Assembly (NCBI GenBank): GCA_014896315.1
Contig: JADBKP010000005.1
Coordinates: 186,001-250,000, forward strand
Origin: Limnochordales bacterium
GTDB lineage: Bacteria; Bacillota; Limnochordia; Limnochordales; DUMU01
DNA: 64,000 nt
Reading direction: 5' to 3'
Made by a program: the position numbers and the translations under genes. The notes under the pieces are model-generated. The model was not told the origin of the DNA. It worked only from the letters and a program-made list of their open reading frames with translations, and did not search any database. Shown here in pieces: positions 26,556 through 39,060 of the stretch. Each line of letters begins with the position of its first letter. Positions within the stretch are counted from its first letter, which is position 1.

Positions 26556-27458
26556 ATGAAGGAATCGTTGGAGCACTTGACCACCGAGGCGCGTAACCCG
26601 TTGACCCTGGATCTGGATACCCTTCCGACGCTGGAGATCCTGCGCCGGATAAACGACGAAGACAAGACGGTGGCACTGGCAGTGGAGAAAGAACTGCCGC
26701 AGATCGCGGAGGCGGTGGACAAGATTGTGGCCGCCCTGGAGCAAGGCGGTCGCCTTTTCTACGTGGGAGCAGGTACCAGTGGTCGTCTTGGTGCACTGGA
26801 CGCAGCCGAGCTACCTCCCACCTTCGGCACCGATCCTGAGCTGGTCCAGGCGATTATTGCCGGAGGGGCAGGGGCGTTTGCCCTGGCTGCGGAAGGGGCG
26901 GAAGACGATGAGGAAGCCGGCAGGAATGAGCTCATCCACCGCAATGTCAATGCGCGTGATGTCGTAGTTGGAATTGCTGCCAGCGGGAGAACTCCTTTTG
27001 TCATCGGTGCACTACGGCAGGCGGCTGCTGTGGGGGCGGGGAGGATTGCCCTTGTCTGCAATACGGACACTCCCTTAAGTCGCCTGGCAGAGATCACCAT
27101 TGCCCCGGTGGTCGGGCCGGAAGTGATTATGGGCTCGACAAGGATGAAGGCGGGCACTGCCCAGAAACTGGTCCTAAACATGATGAGTACGGCCGTCATG
27201 GTCCGGCTGGGGCGGGTGTACAGCAACCTGATGGTGGACATGCGAGCTACCAACTCCAAGCTGCGCCGGAGGGCCGTGCGCATTCTGATGCTGGCGACCG
27301 GGTGCGGTGAGGAAGAAGCCGCCAACGCTCTGGCTGCTGCCGGCAACGAGACCAAAGTGGCGCTGGTTATGCTGCTGGCGCGCACCTCCCGGGAGCGGGC
27401 CGTCGAGGCGCTCTGCCGGGCCGGTGGCCGGGTAAGAGAGGCGCTGAAACTGCTATGA
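26556..27458 (+). CDS. murQ: N-acetylmuramic acid 6-phosphate etherase MurQ
   Basis: Cleaves the lactyl ether of MurNAc-6-P to give GlcNAc-6-P and D-lactate in wall recycling. 300 residues, the family length. The SIS domain shows [20 protein letters not shown], with the catalytic Glu in AAELPPTFG, then [11 protein letters not shown] and [16 protein letters not shown]; the C-terminal helical domain ends in [13 protein letters not shown] 26556 has GGAGGAGG 8 bases upstream. The stop overlaps anmK (ATGA), starting an unbroken murQ-anmK-nagA-nagB unit. Confidence 0.97.
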   Translation: MKESLEHLTTEARNPLTLDLDTLPTLEILRRINDEDKTVALAVEKELPQIAEAVDKIVAALEQGGRLFYVGAGTSGRLGALDAAELPPTFGTDPELVQAIIAGGAGAFALAAEGAEDDEEAGRNELIHRNVNARDVVVGIAASGRTPFVIGALRQAAAVGAGRIALVCNTDTPLSRLAEITIAPVVGPEVIMGSTRMKAGTAQKLVLNMMSTAVMVRLGRVYSNLMVDMRATNSKLRRRAVRILMLATGCGEEEAANALAAAGNETKVALVMLLARTSRERAVEALCRAGGRVREALKLL

Positions 27459-28771
27459 CTGCTGCGACCGCTCGGATTGGGCCAGGCAGGTTGATGGTAA
27501 TCGGCCTGATGTCGGGTACCTCGGCCGATGGCATCGACGCGGCCCTGGTGGAGATTGACCCGGTGCTGCTCTTCAACCTCGGCCAAGACGAAAGAGAGAG
27601 AGGTGGAGAGAAGGGGCAAACGACGCCGGCAGGCGACCGCCGCCGCGGCTTGCGTTTGCTGGCCTATCGCGAAGAGCCGTACCCCGACACCATCCGCCAG
27701 GCGATTCTGCGGCTTTGTTCTCCGGAGACCGCCCGCGTGGATGAGATCTGTCGCTGGAACTTTGCTTTGGGCGAGGCCTTTGCGGCCGCGGCCCTCCGGC
27801 TCCTGGCGGAGCAGGGGATCCCCCCGGAGGCAGTCGACCTGATCGCCTCCCACGGGCAGACCATCTACCACATCCCCCAGCCCGAGCAGGTGGGACCGTT
27901 TCAAACCCGGTCGACTCTCCAGATCGGCGAGCCGGCAGTCATCGCCGAGCGCACCGGTATCACCACGGTAGCCAATTTCCGGGTCAGGGATATTGCCGCC
28001 GGAGGCCAGGGAGCACCGCTCATAGCCTATTTCGATGCTTTGCTCTACTTTGATCGCGGCCGGGTGCTGGTGCTGCAGAATGTCGGCGGGATTGGCAATG
28101 CGACCTGCTTGCCGGGCCCCCTGGGACGGAATGCCATCTTCGCCTTCGACACCGGCCCCGGAAACATGGTCATCGACGCGGTAGTGGCCGCCTGTAGCGG
28201 AGGCCGGTTACGCTTTGACCGGGACGGCGAGTGGGCGGCCCAGGGCGCGGCCGACCGCGACTTGGTACAGGAGCTTTTGCAGGACCCCTATTTTCTGCAG
28301 CCACCGCCCAAGACTACCGGCCGAGAGTATTTCGGCCCGGAGTATGTCCGGCGCTTTTTGGCGCGCGCCGCGGCGCGGGGACTCTCCCCGGCGGATACAG
28401 TTGCCACGGCCACTCTCCTCACGGCCGCCAGCATGGCGGACCAGTACCGGCGCTGGATCCTGCCCCGTACGGGCGGGCGGCTCGACCGGGTGCTGGTGAC
28501 CGGTGGAGGAAGCTACAACCGGACCCTCATGCGCATGTTCCGGCAGGAACTGGCAGCGGTACTCTCTCATGCGGTCGAATTGGAAGCACCAGCAGAGGAT
28601 GAATGGCCGGCCGGGGCGAAAGAAGCGATAGGGTTTGCGGTTCTGGGGGCAGCGACTCTTCTCGGACTTGCCAACAACCTCCCCGCAGCAACGGGTGCGA
28701 CACACCCGGCGGTGCTGGGGGCAGTAATACCGGGTAAAGGAGGCCGTCAGCTACGATGCCACGCTGGTTGA
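27455..28771 (+). CDS. anmK: anhydro-N-acetylmuramic acid kinase AnmK
   Basis: Phosphorylates and opens 1,6-anhydro-MurNAc to MurNAc-6-P, the substrate of MurQ encoded just upstream. 438 residues against the usual 370-390. Motifs: [19 protein letters not shown] (phosphate loop), [23 protein letters not shown] and [12 protein letters not shown], and VTGGGSYN. The excess is an insertion of about 30 charged residues after LLFNLGQDE, rich in Arg/Glu/Gly, and a C-terminal tail. Start ATG 27455 overlaps the murQ stop; the 3' end overlaps nagA by 16 bases. Anhydro-MurNAc comes from lytic transglycosylases, not visible here. Confidence 0.96.
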   Translation: MTAATARIGPGRLMVIGLMSGTSADGIDAALVEIDPVLLFNLGQDERERGGEKGQTTPAGDRRRGLRLLAYREEPYPDTIRQAILRLCSPETARVDEICRWNFALGEAFAAAALRLLAEQGIPPEAVDLIASHGQTIYHIPQPEQVGPFQTRSTLQIGEPAVIAERTGITTVANFRVRDIAAGGQGAPLIAYFDALLYFDRGRVLVLQNVGGIGNATCLPGPLGRNAIFAFDTGPGNMVIDAVVAACSGGRLRFDRDGEWAAQGAADRDLVQELLQDPYFLQPPPKTTGREYFGPEYVRRFLARAAARGLSPADTVATATLLTAASMADQYRRWILPRTGGRLDRVLVTGGGSYNRTLMRMFRQELAAVLSHAVELEAPAEDEWPAGAKEAIGFAVLGAATLLGLANNLPAATGATHPAVLGAVIPGKGGRQLRCHAG

Positions 28772-29991
28772 TACAGGGGGGTACGGTGGTCACGGCGGAA
28801 GAGGTCATCCCCGCCGGAGTCGTACTGGTCGAAGGTGAGAAGATCGCCTTTGTGGGCAAAAGAGAAGATCTCGATCCGGCCCAGGTCGTGGGGGCGAAGG
28901 AGGTGGATGCCACCCGGTTCTACGTGGTTCCCGGTTTTGTCGATGTTCACATCCACGGTGGGGGCGGCTGCGATGCCCTGGACGGCACAGTTGAGGCCCT
29001 CACCTGCATCGCCCGCACCCATGCGCTGAGCGGGACTACTTCTTTCCTGGCGACCACGGCTACGGCGTCGGCCGAAGAGCTGTACAGGGCGGCCCGGGCT
29101 GTCCGGGCGGTGATGGAGAAGCAGGCGCGGCGAGACGCAGAACCGCAGGCAGCCACGTCGGGAGCGGCTGCGGCGGCGGAGTTTGAGGCCGAAGGCGCGG
29201 ATGTGGTGGGAATGCACCTCGAGGGCCCTTATCTTGCTCCGTCGCGCAAGGGGGCTCAGAATGAGTCCTTTATTCGCCCGGTTGACGAAGAGGAGCTTCA
29301 GAACCTGCTCGACATCCTGGGGCCGGCCTTCCGCATGATGACGATCGCCCCCGAGATGGAAAACGGCCATCTCGGCATCCAGTGGCTGGTTGAACGGGGA
29401 ATCACAGCCTCTATCGGTCACACCGATGCTACGTATGAACAGACTAAGGCGGCCATCGCCCTGGGCGCCAGCCACGCCACCCATACCTTCAATGCCATGC
29501 GCGGGCTCCACCACCGGGATCCGGGCACCGTAGGGGCAGTGCTTACTTCACCCGGTGTCTATTGTGAACTGATTGCCGACGGTATTCACGTTCATCCCGG
29601 GGCAATGCGGGTGCTCTACGAGGTCAAGGGACCGGACCGGCTGGTGCTGGTGACCGATTCCCTCTCCGCCACCGGTATGCCGGAGGGTGTCTATGAACTG
29701 GCCCACAAGAAAGTGATCGTGAAAGACGGGTCGGCGCGGCTGGAGACCGGGGAGCTGGCCGGCAGCACGCTGGGAATGGGGCGGGCTGTGGCCAACATGG
29801 TCAAGCTGGTCGGAGTAAGCCTCCTCGAGGCGGTGCGGATGGGCTCACTGACGCCGGCTCGCAGCGTCGGTATCGCCGACCGCAAGGGTAGTCTGACCCC
29901 GGGCAAAGATGCCGATCTGCTGCTGCTGGATTCGGACTTAAACGTAGTACGAACGATGATCCGGGGTGCCTGGCTGCGGGGACAGCAATAG
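28756..29991 (+). CDS. nagA: N-acetylglucosamine-6-phosphate deacetylase NagA
   Basis: Amidohydrolase that removes acetate from GlcNAc-6-P, the MurQ product. Metal and active-site motifs: DVHIHGGGG, HLEGPYL, SIGHTDATYEQ, HTFNAMRGLHHR and the catalytic Asp in VTDSLSATG. 411 residues, a little long; a low-complexity Ala/Glu-rich insertion (about residues 116-145, MEKQARRDAEPQAATSG onward) sits just before the EGP motif. Start overlaps the anmK end by 16 bases, indicating coupled translation. Confidence 0.97.
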   Translation: MPRWLIQGGTVVTAEEVIPAGVVLVEGEKIAFVGKREDLDPAQVVGAKEVDATRFYVVPGFVDVHIHGGGGCDALDGTVEALTCIARTHALSGTTSFLATTATASAEELYRAARAVRAVMEKQARRDAEPQAATSGAAAAAEFEAEGADVVGMHLEGPYLAPSRKGAQNESFIRPVDEEELQNLLDILGPAFRMMTIAPEMENGHLGIQWLVERGITASIGHTDATYEQTKAAIALGASHATHTFNAMRGLHHRDPGTVGAVLTSPGVYCELIADGIHVHPGAMRVLYEVKGPDRLVLVTDSLSATGMPEGVYELAHKKVIVKDGSARLETGELAGSTLGMGRAVANMVKLVGVSLLEAVRMGSLTPARSVGIADRKGSLTPGKDADLLLLDSDLNVVRTMIRGAWLRGQQ

Positions 29992-30005
29992 GGAGGACAC
30001 GGTCA

Positions 30006-30746
30006 ATGGAATTGGTGGTTGTTGATTCTTATCGAGAGCTCAGCCTGTGGGCGGCGAACCGGGTAGCAGACCTGATCCGGCGCAAGCCCAACGCCGTGCT
30101 GGGGTTGGCGACGGGCAGCACTCCTCTTGGCCTGTATGAGGAACTGGTTCGCCGGCATCGGGAGGAGGGCCTGGATTTCTCGCAGGTTACGACCTTTAAC
30201 CTCGACGAGTACCTGGGGCTCCCGCCCGACCATCCGGCCAGTTACCACTATTTCATGAGGGAAAACTTATTTGCTCACATCAACGTGCGGCCCGGGGCGG
30301 TGCACATACCGTCGGGTGTTGCCGCCGATATCGAGCAGGAGTGCATTCGCTATGAGGAGGCCATCCGGCAGGCGGGCGGGATCGACCTGCAGATCCTGGG
30401 GATCGGGCGTAACGGTCATATAGGCTTTAACGAGCCCGGAACGCCGTTTGACAGCCGCACCCATGTGGTTGACCTGGCCGAGGATACCCGGCGCGCCAAC
30501 GCCCGGTTCTTCAACAGCATCGATGAAGTACCCCGGCGGGCGGTGACGATGGGGATCGCCACCATCATGGAGGCGCGTGAGATCCTGCTTCTGGCATCAG
30601 GGCCGGAGAAGGCCTGGGCGGTGGCGCGGACTCTGGAGGGAGAGGTTACGCCCGAGGTGCCGGCCTCGGTCCTGCAGCGGCATCCACGGGTTTTCGTGGT
30701 CGCCGACCGGGGGGCGGCGGCACAGGTTAAGAAGCTGGCGGGCTGA
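30006..30746 (+). CDS. nagB: glucosamine-6-phosphate deaminase NagB
   Basis: Turns glucosamine-6-P into fructose-6-P and ammonia, joining wall recycling to glycolysis and opposing GlmS. 246 residues. Motifs: LGLATGSTPLGLYEELVRRH, FNLDEYLGLPPDHPASYHY with the catalytic Asp, and GIGRNGHIGFNEPGTPFDSRTH with the active His. AGGGAGG lies 10 bases before the ATG. Fourth gene of the recycling unit; rapZ follows after 56 bases. Confidence 0.97.
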   Translation: MELVVVDSYRELSLWAANRVADLIRRKPNAVLGLATGSTPLGLYEELVRRHREEGLDFSQVTTFNLDEYLGLPPDHPASYHYFMRENLFAHINVRPGAVHIPSGVAADIEQECIRYEEAIRQAGGIDLQILGIGRNGHIGFNEPGTPFDSRTHVVDLAEDTRRANARFFNSIDEVPRRAVTMGIATIMEAREILLLASGPEKAWAVARTLEGEVTPEVPASVLQRHPRVFVVADRGAAAQVKKLAG

Positions 30747-30802
30747 AGCGAGAGCAGGCAAGGAGTACAATAAAAAGCGGAGGGTAATGAAAGTACGTCT
30801 CG

Positions 30803-31765
30803 TTGGAGGGGATTGGTATTCCGGGTGAAACGCCTTCGCCGTCGCCAGTACTCCCGGGTAGCACGTCCAACGTGCAACTGGTGGTGATCACCGGCATTTC
30901 GGGAGCGGGAAAGTCGGAAGCGATCCGTTCGTTCGAGGATCTCGGGTACTTTTGTGTCGACAACCTCCCGCCCGCATTGCTCAACGGTTTCTTGCAGCTG
31001 CTGACGGAGACGGGAACGATCCGGCGGGCCGCGGTAGTGTGTGACATCCGGGGCGGGCTCTTTTTCGACCACCTGTACCAGGCGCTGGAAGAGCTGGAGC
31101 GTAACGGCTACCAGTATCAGGTGCTCTTCCTCGAGGCCGCGGATGAGATCCTCGTGCACCGGTATAAGGAGACCCGGCGGCGGCACCCGCTCGCACGCGA
31201 GGGTGGATCGATCCTGGAGGGGATCCGGGAGGAAAGGCGGCGGCTCCAGACCATCCGCGGCCGTGCCCAGCGCATCATCGATACTTCGCGGCTGAGCCCA
31301 CGGGAGCTGAAAGAGAAGATAGCAGCCGCATTCTTGAGCGAAAGTGACCGGCGTGAGCATGAGATACTGATCAACGTAGTCTCTTTCGGATTCAAACACG
31401 GCATCCCCCTCGACTGTGACCTCGTATTCGATGTGCGCTTCCTGCCCAACCCGTACTACGTTGACCGGCTGCGCCCGCTGACCGGGCTGGACGCGGAGGT
31501 GGCGGACTACGTCTTCCGGTGGCCTGTCAGCCGCACTTTCATGGAGAAACTGGCCGATCTTCTGACCTTTCTCCTGCCCAACTACATCAGTGAGGGGAAG
31601 GCCCAGCTGGTCATCGGTATTGGTTGTACGGGCGGACAGCATCGTTCGGTGGCGGTCGCCGAGCGTCTGGGGGAGTTCCTGCAGGGGGCAGGTTACCAGG
31701 TCCGAGTTGAACATCGCGATTGCAAGCTAGCGATTTCCACCAATAATGGTACGGGGGTCGACTAG
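30803..31765 (+). CDS. rapZ: RapZ/YvcJ-family nucleotide-binding protein
   Basis: P-loop protein: ITGISGAGKSEAIRSFEDLG (Walker A), FCVDNLPP, RRRHPLAREGG, and a C-terminal domain with FGFKHGIP, DVRFLPNPYY and IGCTGGQHRSVAVAE. In enterics RapZ binds GlcN-6-P and controls glmS mRNA decay; its role in Gram-positives is less clear. The start is uncertain: TTG 30803 has a poor ribosome site and gives a Pro/Ser-rich lead; GTG 30871, right at the P-loop strand, is the other option. Normally yvcK lies between rapZ and whiA; here whiA starts on the next base after the rapZ stop. Confidence 0.95.
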   Translation: MEGIGIPGETPSPSPVLPGSTSNVQLVVITGISGAGKSEAIRSFEDLGYFCVDNLPPALLNGFLQLLTETGTIRRAAVVCDIRGGLFFDHLYQALEELERNGYQYQVLFLEAADEILVHRYKETRRRHPLAREGGSILEGIREERRRLQTIRGRAQRIIDTSRLSPRELKEKIAAAFLSESDRREHEILINVVSFGFKHGIPLDCDLVFDVRFLPNPYYVDRLRPLTGLDAEVADYVFRWPVSRTFMEKLADLLTFLLPNYISEGKAQLVIGIGCTGGQHRSVAVAERLGEFLQGAGYQVRVEHRDCKLAISTNNGTGVD

Positions 31766-32746
31766 TTGGCTTTCTCCTACGATGTACGGGAGGAGCTGGC
31801 TGGGACACCTTTGGAACGGGAGTGCTGCCTCCGGGCCGAGCTGGCCGGCCTGCTCCTGACCGATGCTAGAGCCGAATCGTCCGGGTTGGTCATCCGGGCA
31901 AGTCACGCTCTGCTGGCAAGACGGATTGCCCGTGTCTGGCGTTCTCTTCAAGAGAAACCTCTTCTGGTTTTCATACGCAGGACAACCAGGCTTGGAGGAG
32001 CTTATGAATACGTGCTGACCGCCCCCGGGTTCACAGCCTGGGCTGAGCTGGGCCTGGCACCCCGGACGGTCGGGGCGGTTATCCGCGCCGACGGTCGTCG
32101 ATCCCCGGGCGTGAACCGGAGAGCCTCCGACACTCCGCGACTTTTGCCTTTGGCTTCCACTCTGCGCCGCCGCTGCTGTGCCCGAAGTTTTTTGCGGGGA
32201 GCGCTGGTGGCCCGGGGTTTCCTCAATGATCCGGCCCGTTCCTACCGGATCGAGATCGTTACCGGATTTCCTGAAGCGGCACAACTCCTTGCCCAGCAGA
32301 TGCAGCGGTTTGGCCTCGAGCCAAAGCTGCGCCAGCGCCGTTCGGGCCTGGTAGTCTACCTCCAGGATGTGGAGCAAATCTCGAGTTTCCTCGGACTGGT
32401 CGGCGCCTCCGCCGCCATGCTGGAGCTGGAAAACCAGCGGGTGATGCGGGAGATGCGGGGCCAGGTCAACCGGCTGGTCAACTCCGAAACCGCCAACGTG
32501 GGCAAGGCGGTACAGGCGGCGCTGCGCCAGCAAGAACAGATCCGCTGGCTGCTTGCGCAGATCGATCCCGGTCAACTCCCCCCCGCCCTGCTGGCCGTGG
32601 CCAGACTACGCTTACGGCATCCGGAAGCTTCTCTGCGTGAACTCGGTCAGCTACTCGACCCGCCTGCCAGCAAGTCGGCGGTTAACCATCGGTTGCGGCG
32701 GCTCACCCGCCTGGCGGAGTCACTGGGATACCCGCGAGGGACGTGA
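31766..32746 (+). CDS. whiA: WhiA-family DNA-binding protein
   Basis: 326 residues; TTG start abutting the rapZ stop, with ACGGGGGT upstream. WhiA combines an N-terminal domain related to LAGLIDADG homing endonucleases without nuclease activity and a C-terminal helix-turn-helix. Seen here: FSYDVREELAG and CCLRAELAGLLL at the start, RSFLRGALVARGFLNDPARSYRIEI in the middle and NSETANVGKAVQAALRQQ plus RHPEASLRELGQLLDPPASKSAVNHRLRRL at the end, the DNA-binding part. Linked to sporulation, division and chromosome segregation in Gram-positives. The N-terminal half has a rather Arg-rich insertion (about residues 112-135). Confidence 0.94.
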   Translation: MAFSYDVREELAGTPLERECCLRAELAGLLLTDARAESSGLVIRASHALLARRIARVWRSLQEKPLLVFIRRTTRLGGAYEYVLTAPGFTAWAELGLAPRTVGAVIRADGRRSPGVNRRASDTPRLLPLASTLRRRCCARSFLRGALVARGFLNDPARSYRIEIVTGFPEAAQLLAQQMQRFGLEPKLRQRRSGLVVYLQDVEQISSFLGLVGASAAMLELENQRVMREMRGQVNRLVNSETANVGKAVQAALRQQEQIRWLLAQIDPGQLPPALLAVARLRLRHPEASLRELGQLLDPPASKSAVNHRLRRLTRLAESLGYPRGT

Positions 32747-32811
32747 ATGGCAACTTTTTGCCGCTGATTTTCCTTGCCTGCAGGAAAACCGGAGGCGGAA
32801 GACGAATAATG

Positions 32812-32846
32812 TGGGACGCTGGTTGCTACGCGGGACGAGGTCAGAC
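32812..32846 (+). promoter_or_regulatory. candidate CggR operator upstream of cggR
   Basis: TGGGAC at 32812-32817 and CGGGAC at 32831-32836, 19 bases apart, followed by six bases and AGAC. The Bacillus subtilis CggR operator is CGGGAC-N6-TGTC-N4-CGGGAC-N6-TGTC, with the hexamers 20 bases apart, also upstream of cggR. The hexamers fit well, the TGTC parts poorly. Position, 60-90 bases before the cggR start, suits autoregulation. Confidence 0.45.
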
Positions 32847-32903
32847 CCACCGGCTCGGTTGTCCATCTGCTCGTCGTTCACGGTGGTATGGGGAAGAATG
32901 CTA

Positions 32904-33998
32904 ATGATCATGCGGACGGGTAAGGGGAGTTCGGCGCTGGAGAGCATCACGGTTTTGCAGCGCATCGCGCCTGAGCTGGTAACCCTTGTGGACCAGCGTT
33001 ATACCATCTTGCGCCAGGTTTACTTCCATCAGCCTGTCGGGCGTAGAGCGCTTTCGAGCCGGCTGAATCTGCCGGAGCGGACGGTCCGCAACAGCATGGA
33101 GGTGCTAAAGGCCCAGGGGCTTCTGGCAGCCGAACCTGCCGGGATGGTGGTGACCGAGCTGGGCGCGCAGATCCTCGCGGAGTTGAGGGATCTGGTGCGC
33201 CAATTTCACGGTCTGGCCGACGTGGAAAGGCGGCTGGCGCGCCTTTTGGGGCTCGAAAGGGTAATTGTCGTTCCGGGCGACTCCGACACCGACGAGACCG
33301 TAAAGAAGGAGATGGCCCGAGCGACTGCCCGCTATCTGCAGGAAATACTGCAGGAGGGAGATGTGGTGGCCGTCACCGGAGGAACGACCATGGCCGAGGT
33401 GGCGCGCAGTCTACCTCCCAGCTCGGCAAAGCGGAATATTATGGTCGTTCCGGCACGCGGGGGCCTGGGGGAGGAGGTGGAACTCGAGGCCAACACCGTA
33501 GCGGCCAACCTGGCCCGGGCTTTGGGTGCGAGTTACCGGTTACTGCACCTGCCGGATGAGGTTAGCGACGAAGCGCTGGCGACGCTGACGACTACCGACG
33601 AGAAGATCCGCTCGTTGCTGGAGCTGATCCGCCGGGCGGATGTGGTGCTGCACGGCATCGGTTCAGCCGAGGAGATGGCGCGCCGGCGGGGCCTGCGGCC
33701 CGAGCAGATGGAAGTGTTGCGGGCCCGCAAGGCGGTGGGGGAGGCATTCGGGTACTACTTCGACCGGGCAGGGAACATCGTCTACAGCACCGGAACCGTC
33801 GGCCTCAGGCTGGAGGAGCTGGAGAAGGTGCCGCAGGTAGTGGCCGTCGGTGGCGGAGCAAGCAAAGCTCTGGCAGCGTTGGCCGTTCTCGCACCTAAAT
33901 ATCAAAAGGTCTGCATTACCGATGAAGGGTGTGCCAGGCGGATGCTGGAGCTTCTGCGTCGCAGGCGTGAGGATGTGACGGGTGAACCGGGCAGCTAG
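32904..33998 (+). CDS. cggR: central glycolytic genes regulator CggR (SorC family)
   Basis: Repressor of the gapA operon whose DNA binding is relieved by fructose-1,6-bisphosphate. An N-terminal winged helix (LSSRLNLPERTVRNSMEVLKAQGLL) is followed by a SorC sugar-binding domain with VAVTGGTTMAEVARSLP, VVPARGGLGEEVELEANTVA, VLHGIGSAEEMARRRGL and the C-terminal YQKVCITDEG. Three in-frame ATGs lie close together (32898, 32904, 32910); 32904 has the best spacing (9 bases) from GGGGA. 364 residues, slightly longer than usual. Directly before gapA, as in bacilli and clostridia. Confidence 0.93.
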   Translation: MIMRTGKGSSALESITVLQRIAPELVTLVDQRYTILRQVYFHQPVGRRALSSRLNLPERTVRNSMEVLKAQGLLAAEPAGMVVTELGAQILAELRDLVRQFHGLADVERRLARLLGLERVIVVPGDSDTDETVKKEMARATARYLQEILQEGDVVAVTGGTTMAEVARSLPPSSAKRNIMVVPARGGLGEEVELEANTVAANLARALGASYRLLHLPDEVSDEALATLTTTDEKIRSLLELIRRADVVLHGIGSAEEMARRRGLRPEQMEVLRARKAVGEAFGYYFDRAGNIVYSTGTVGLRLEELEKVPQVVAVGGGASKALAALAVLAPKYQKVCITDEGCARRMLELLRRRREDVTGEPGS

Positions 33999-34021
33999 CC
34001 GCCCCCGGTGGGCGCAAGTAG

Positions 34022-35110
<1,089 letters not shown>

Positions 35111-35151
35111 GAGAGGCGTTACCAACCACCAGGCAGTGCTGGACCACGGCT

Positions 35152-35193
35152 GAACTGCCGGTGCGGCGGCACCGGTCGGCCCGCCGGCAGTTC
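35152..35193 (+). other. nested stem-loop between gapA and pgk
   Basis: A perfect 10-base inverted repeat GAACTGCCGG (35152-35161) / CCGGCAGTTC (35184-35193), enclosing or competing with a second perfect stem CCGGTG / CACCGG (35158-35163 and 35170-35175). No T-run follows, so it is not a classic terminator. It may be a processing or stability element that lets gapA mRNA differ from the downstream genes, or an attenuator. Confidence 0.55.
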
Positions 35194-35237
35194 ACCCTCA
35201 TACTTCACGTGATGGTACGTGCAGGGAGGTCAGGACC

Positions 35238-36434
35238 GTGAAGAAGCTGAGCGTACGGGAGATCGACGTCCGGGGCAAACGGGTGCTGGTACGCGTTGAT
35301 TTTAACGTGCCCCTGCAGGACGGGAAGATCACGGACGACACCCGCATCCGGGCCGCTCTACCGACTATTCAATTGTTGCTCGACAAAGGGGCGAAGGTGA
35401 TTCTCTGCTCCCATCTGGGCCGACCGGACGGCAAAGTGGTAGAGAGCCTGCGCCTTGCGCCCGTAGCCGAACGGCTCAGGGAGCTTCTGGGCCGACCGGT
35501 CACTATGGCTCCCGATTGTGTAGGTCCGGAGGTAGAGGCCCTGGTCGAGCGGATGCAGCCCGGCGACATCCTGATGCTGGAGAACCTTCGTTTCCACCCC
35601 GAGGAGGAGGCAAATGACCCGGAGTTTGCCCGCAAGCTGGCGCGCCTGGCTGACGTCTGGGTAAACGACGCGTTCGGGGCAGCCCACCGGGCCCATGCGA
35701 GCACGGCCGGGGTCGGGCAGTTCCTGCCGGGTGTGGCCGGCCTTCTGATGGAGAAAGAGATCACAGTGATGGGGAAGGCACTGGAGAACCCGGAGCGGCC
35801 TTTCGTGGCCATCCTGGGCGGCGCCAAGGTAAAGGACAAGATTGCGGTTATTCGTAACCTGATCCCGAAGGTCGACGCACTCCTGATCGGCGGCGGCATG
35901 GCTTATACCTTCCTGAAGTCCCAGGGTTACGAGATCGGCCGTTCGATTCTGGACGAGAAGCACCTGACCCTGGCCGGAGAGCTCCTGGAGCAGGCGCGGG
36001 CGCGCGGGGTCGAGGTGGTACTGCCGGTGGACGTGGTAGTCGCAGACCGTTTTGCTCCCGACGCCAATACTAAGGTGGTCTCTGTCAAAGAGATCCCTGC
36101 TGATTGGGAGGGCCTCGACATCGGTCCGGAAACCCGCAAGCTTTTTGCCGAATGGATTGCCAGGGCAAAAACGGTCATCTGGAATGGCCCTCTGGGCGTT
36201 TTCGAGATGCCGGCCTTTGCCGAAGGCACCAACGCGGTGGCCCGCGCCCTAGCCGAGAGCAAGGCCATCTCGATCATCGGCGGGGGAGATAGCGCTGCTG
36301 CAGTGGAACAGGCAGGGGTGGCCGACAAGATGACCCACGTCTCCACCGGCGGGGGAGCCTCTCTGGAGTTCCTCGAAGGACGGGAACTTCCCGGCGTGGC
36401 GGCTCTGCAGGATGCCCCGGCTTCCGGCCGGTAG
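35238..36434 (+). CDS. pgk: phosphoglycerate kinase
   Basis: ATP-producing step from 1,3-bisphosphoglycerate to 3-phosphoglycerate. GTG start with GGGAGGT 8-10 bases upstream. Signature [60 protein letters not shown] and the C-terminal [11 protein letters not shown] and [13 protein letters not shown] are all intact. 398 residues, standard monofunctional enzyme (no fused TIM as in Thermotogales). tpiA follows after 18 bases. Confidence 0.98.
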   Translation: MKKLSVREIDVRGKRVLVRVDFNVPLQDGKITDDTRIRAALPTIQLLLDKGAKVILCSHLGRPDGKVVESLRLAPVAERLRELLGRPVTMAPDCVGPEVEALVERMQPGDILMLENLRFHPEEEANDPEFARKLARLADVWVNDAFGAAHRAHASTAGVGQFLPGVAGLLMEKEITVMGKALENPERPFVAILGGAKVKDKIAVIRNLIPKVDALLIGGGMAYTFLKSQGYEIGRSILDEKHLTLAGELLEQARARGVEVVLPVDVVVADRFAPDANTKVVSVKEIPADWEGLDIGPETRKLFAEWIARAKTVIWNGPLGVFEMPAFAEGTNAVARALAESKAISIIGGGDSAAAVEQAGVADKMTHVSTGGGASLEFLEGRELPGVAALQDAPASGR

Positions 36435-36452
36435 GTTGGGGAGGTTATCAGA

Positions 36453-38590
<2,138 letters not shown>

Positions 38591-38619
38591 TATTCTCTCC
38601 CGGGAAGGGGAGGTAGAGA

Positions 38620-38847
38620 ATGCTGCGTACATTGCTTGAGGTGGTACTCCTGCTGGTCGGGATCGGGTTGACGGTAGTGGTGGCCGTACAGCGAAGCAAA
38701 GGGGAGGGGCTAGGTTCGATCGGCGGCGGGGCACGCATCTTCTTCAACAACCGGCGGATGGGCAAGGAGGCCCTGCTGGATCGGCTGACGGTCATCCTGG
38801 GTGTGACTTTAGCGGTGCTCTCGATTCTTCTGATCTTCGTGCAGTGA
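38620..38847 (+). CDS. secG: preprotein translocase subunit SecG
   Basis: 75-residue membrane subunit of SecYEG. Two hydrophobic helices (LLEVVLLLVGIGLTVVVAV and LTVILGVTLAVLSILLIFV) flank a polar loop with Gly-rich GLGSIGGGARIFF, the SecG pattern. GGGGAGG is 8 bases before the ATG. secG after eno is a common firmicute arrangement; rnr and smpB, which often follow, are absent. Confidence 0.93.
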   Translation: MLRTLLEVVLLLVGIGLTVVVAVQRSKGEGLGSIGGGARIFFNNRRMGKEALLDRLTVILGVTLAVLSILLIFVQ

Positions 38848-39060
38848 GCAGCTGGGTGTAGGGACCGGAATAAAAACCGGAGCAAAGGCGTCCTCTATAG
38901 CTGGAGCTTCTTTCATCCGGCAATAGTGGGGCGCTTTTGTTTTGGCGGTAGAACCGGGCAGAAGCAGCAGCATGATGCGATGGTGCAGCGGTTTTCCGAC
39001 AGGAATGTGGGGAACCGTCTCGAAATCTTTCCATACAATCCGAGTAGAGTAGGGGAATCG

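Noticed and set aside
38848-39060. tRNA, tmRNA or SRP RNA after secG
   Set aside because: No TTCGA arm, CCA end or GGAAGG tetraloop signature; only a CCGG repeat and T-rich GCGCTTTTGTTTT.
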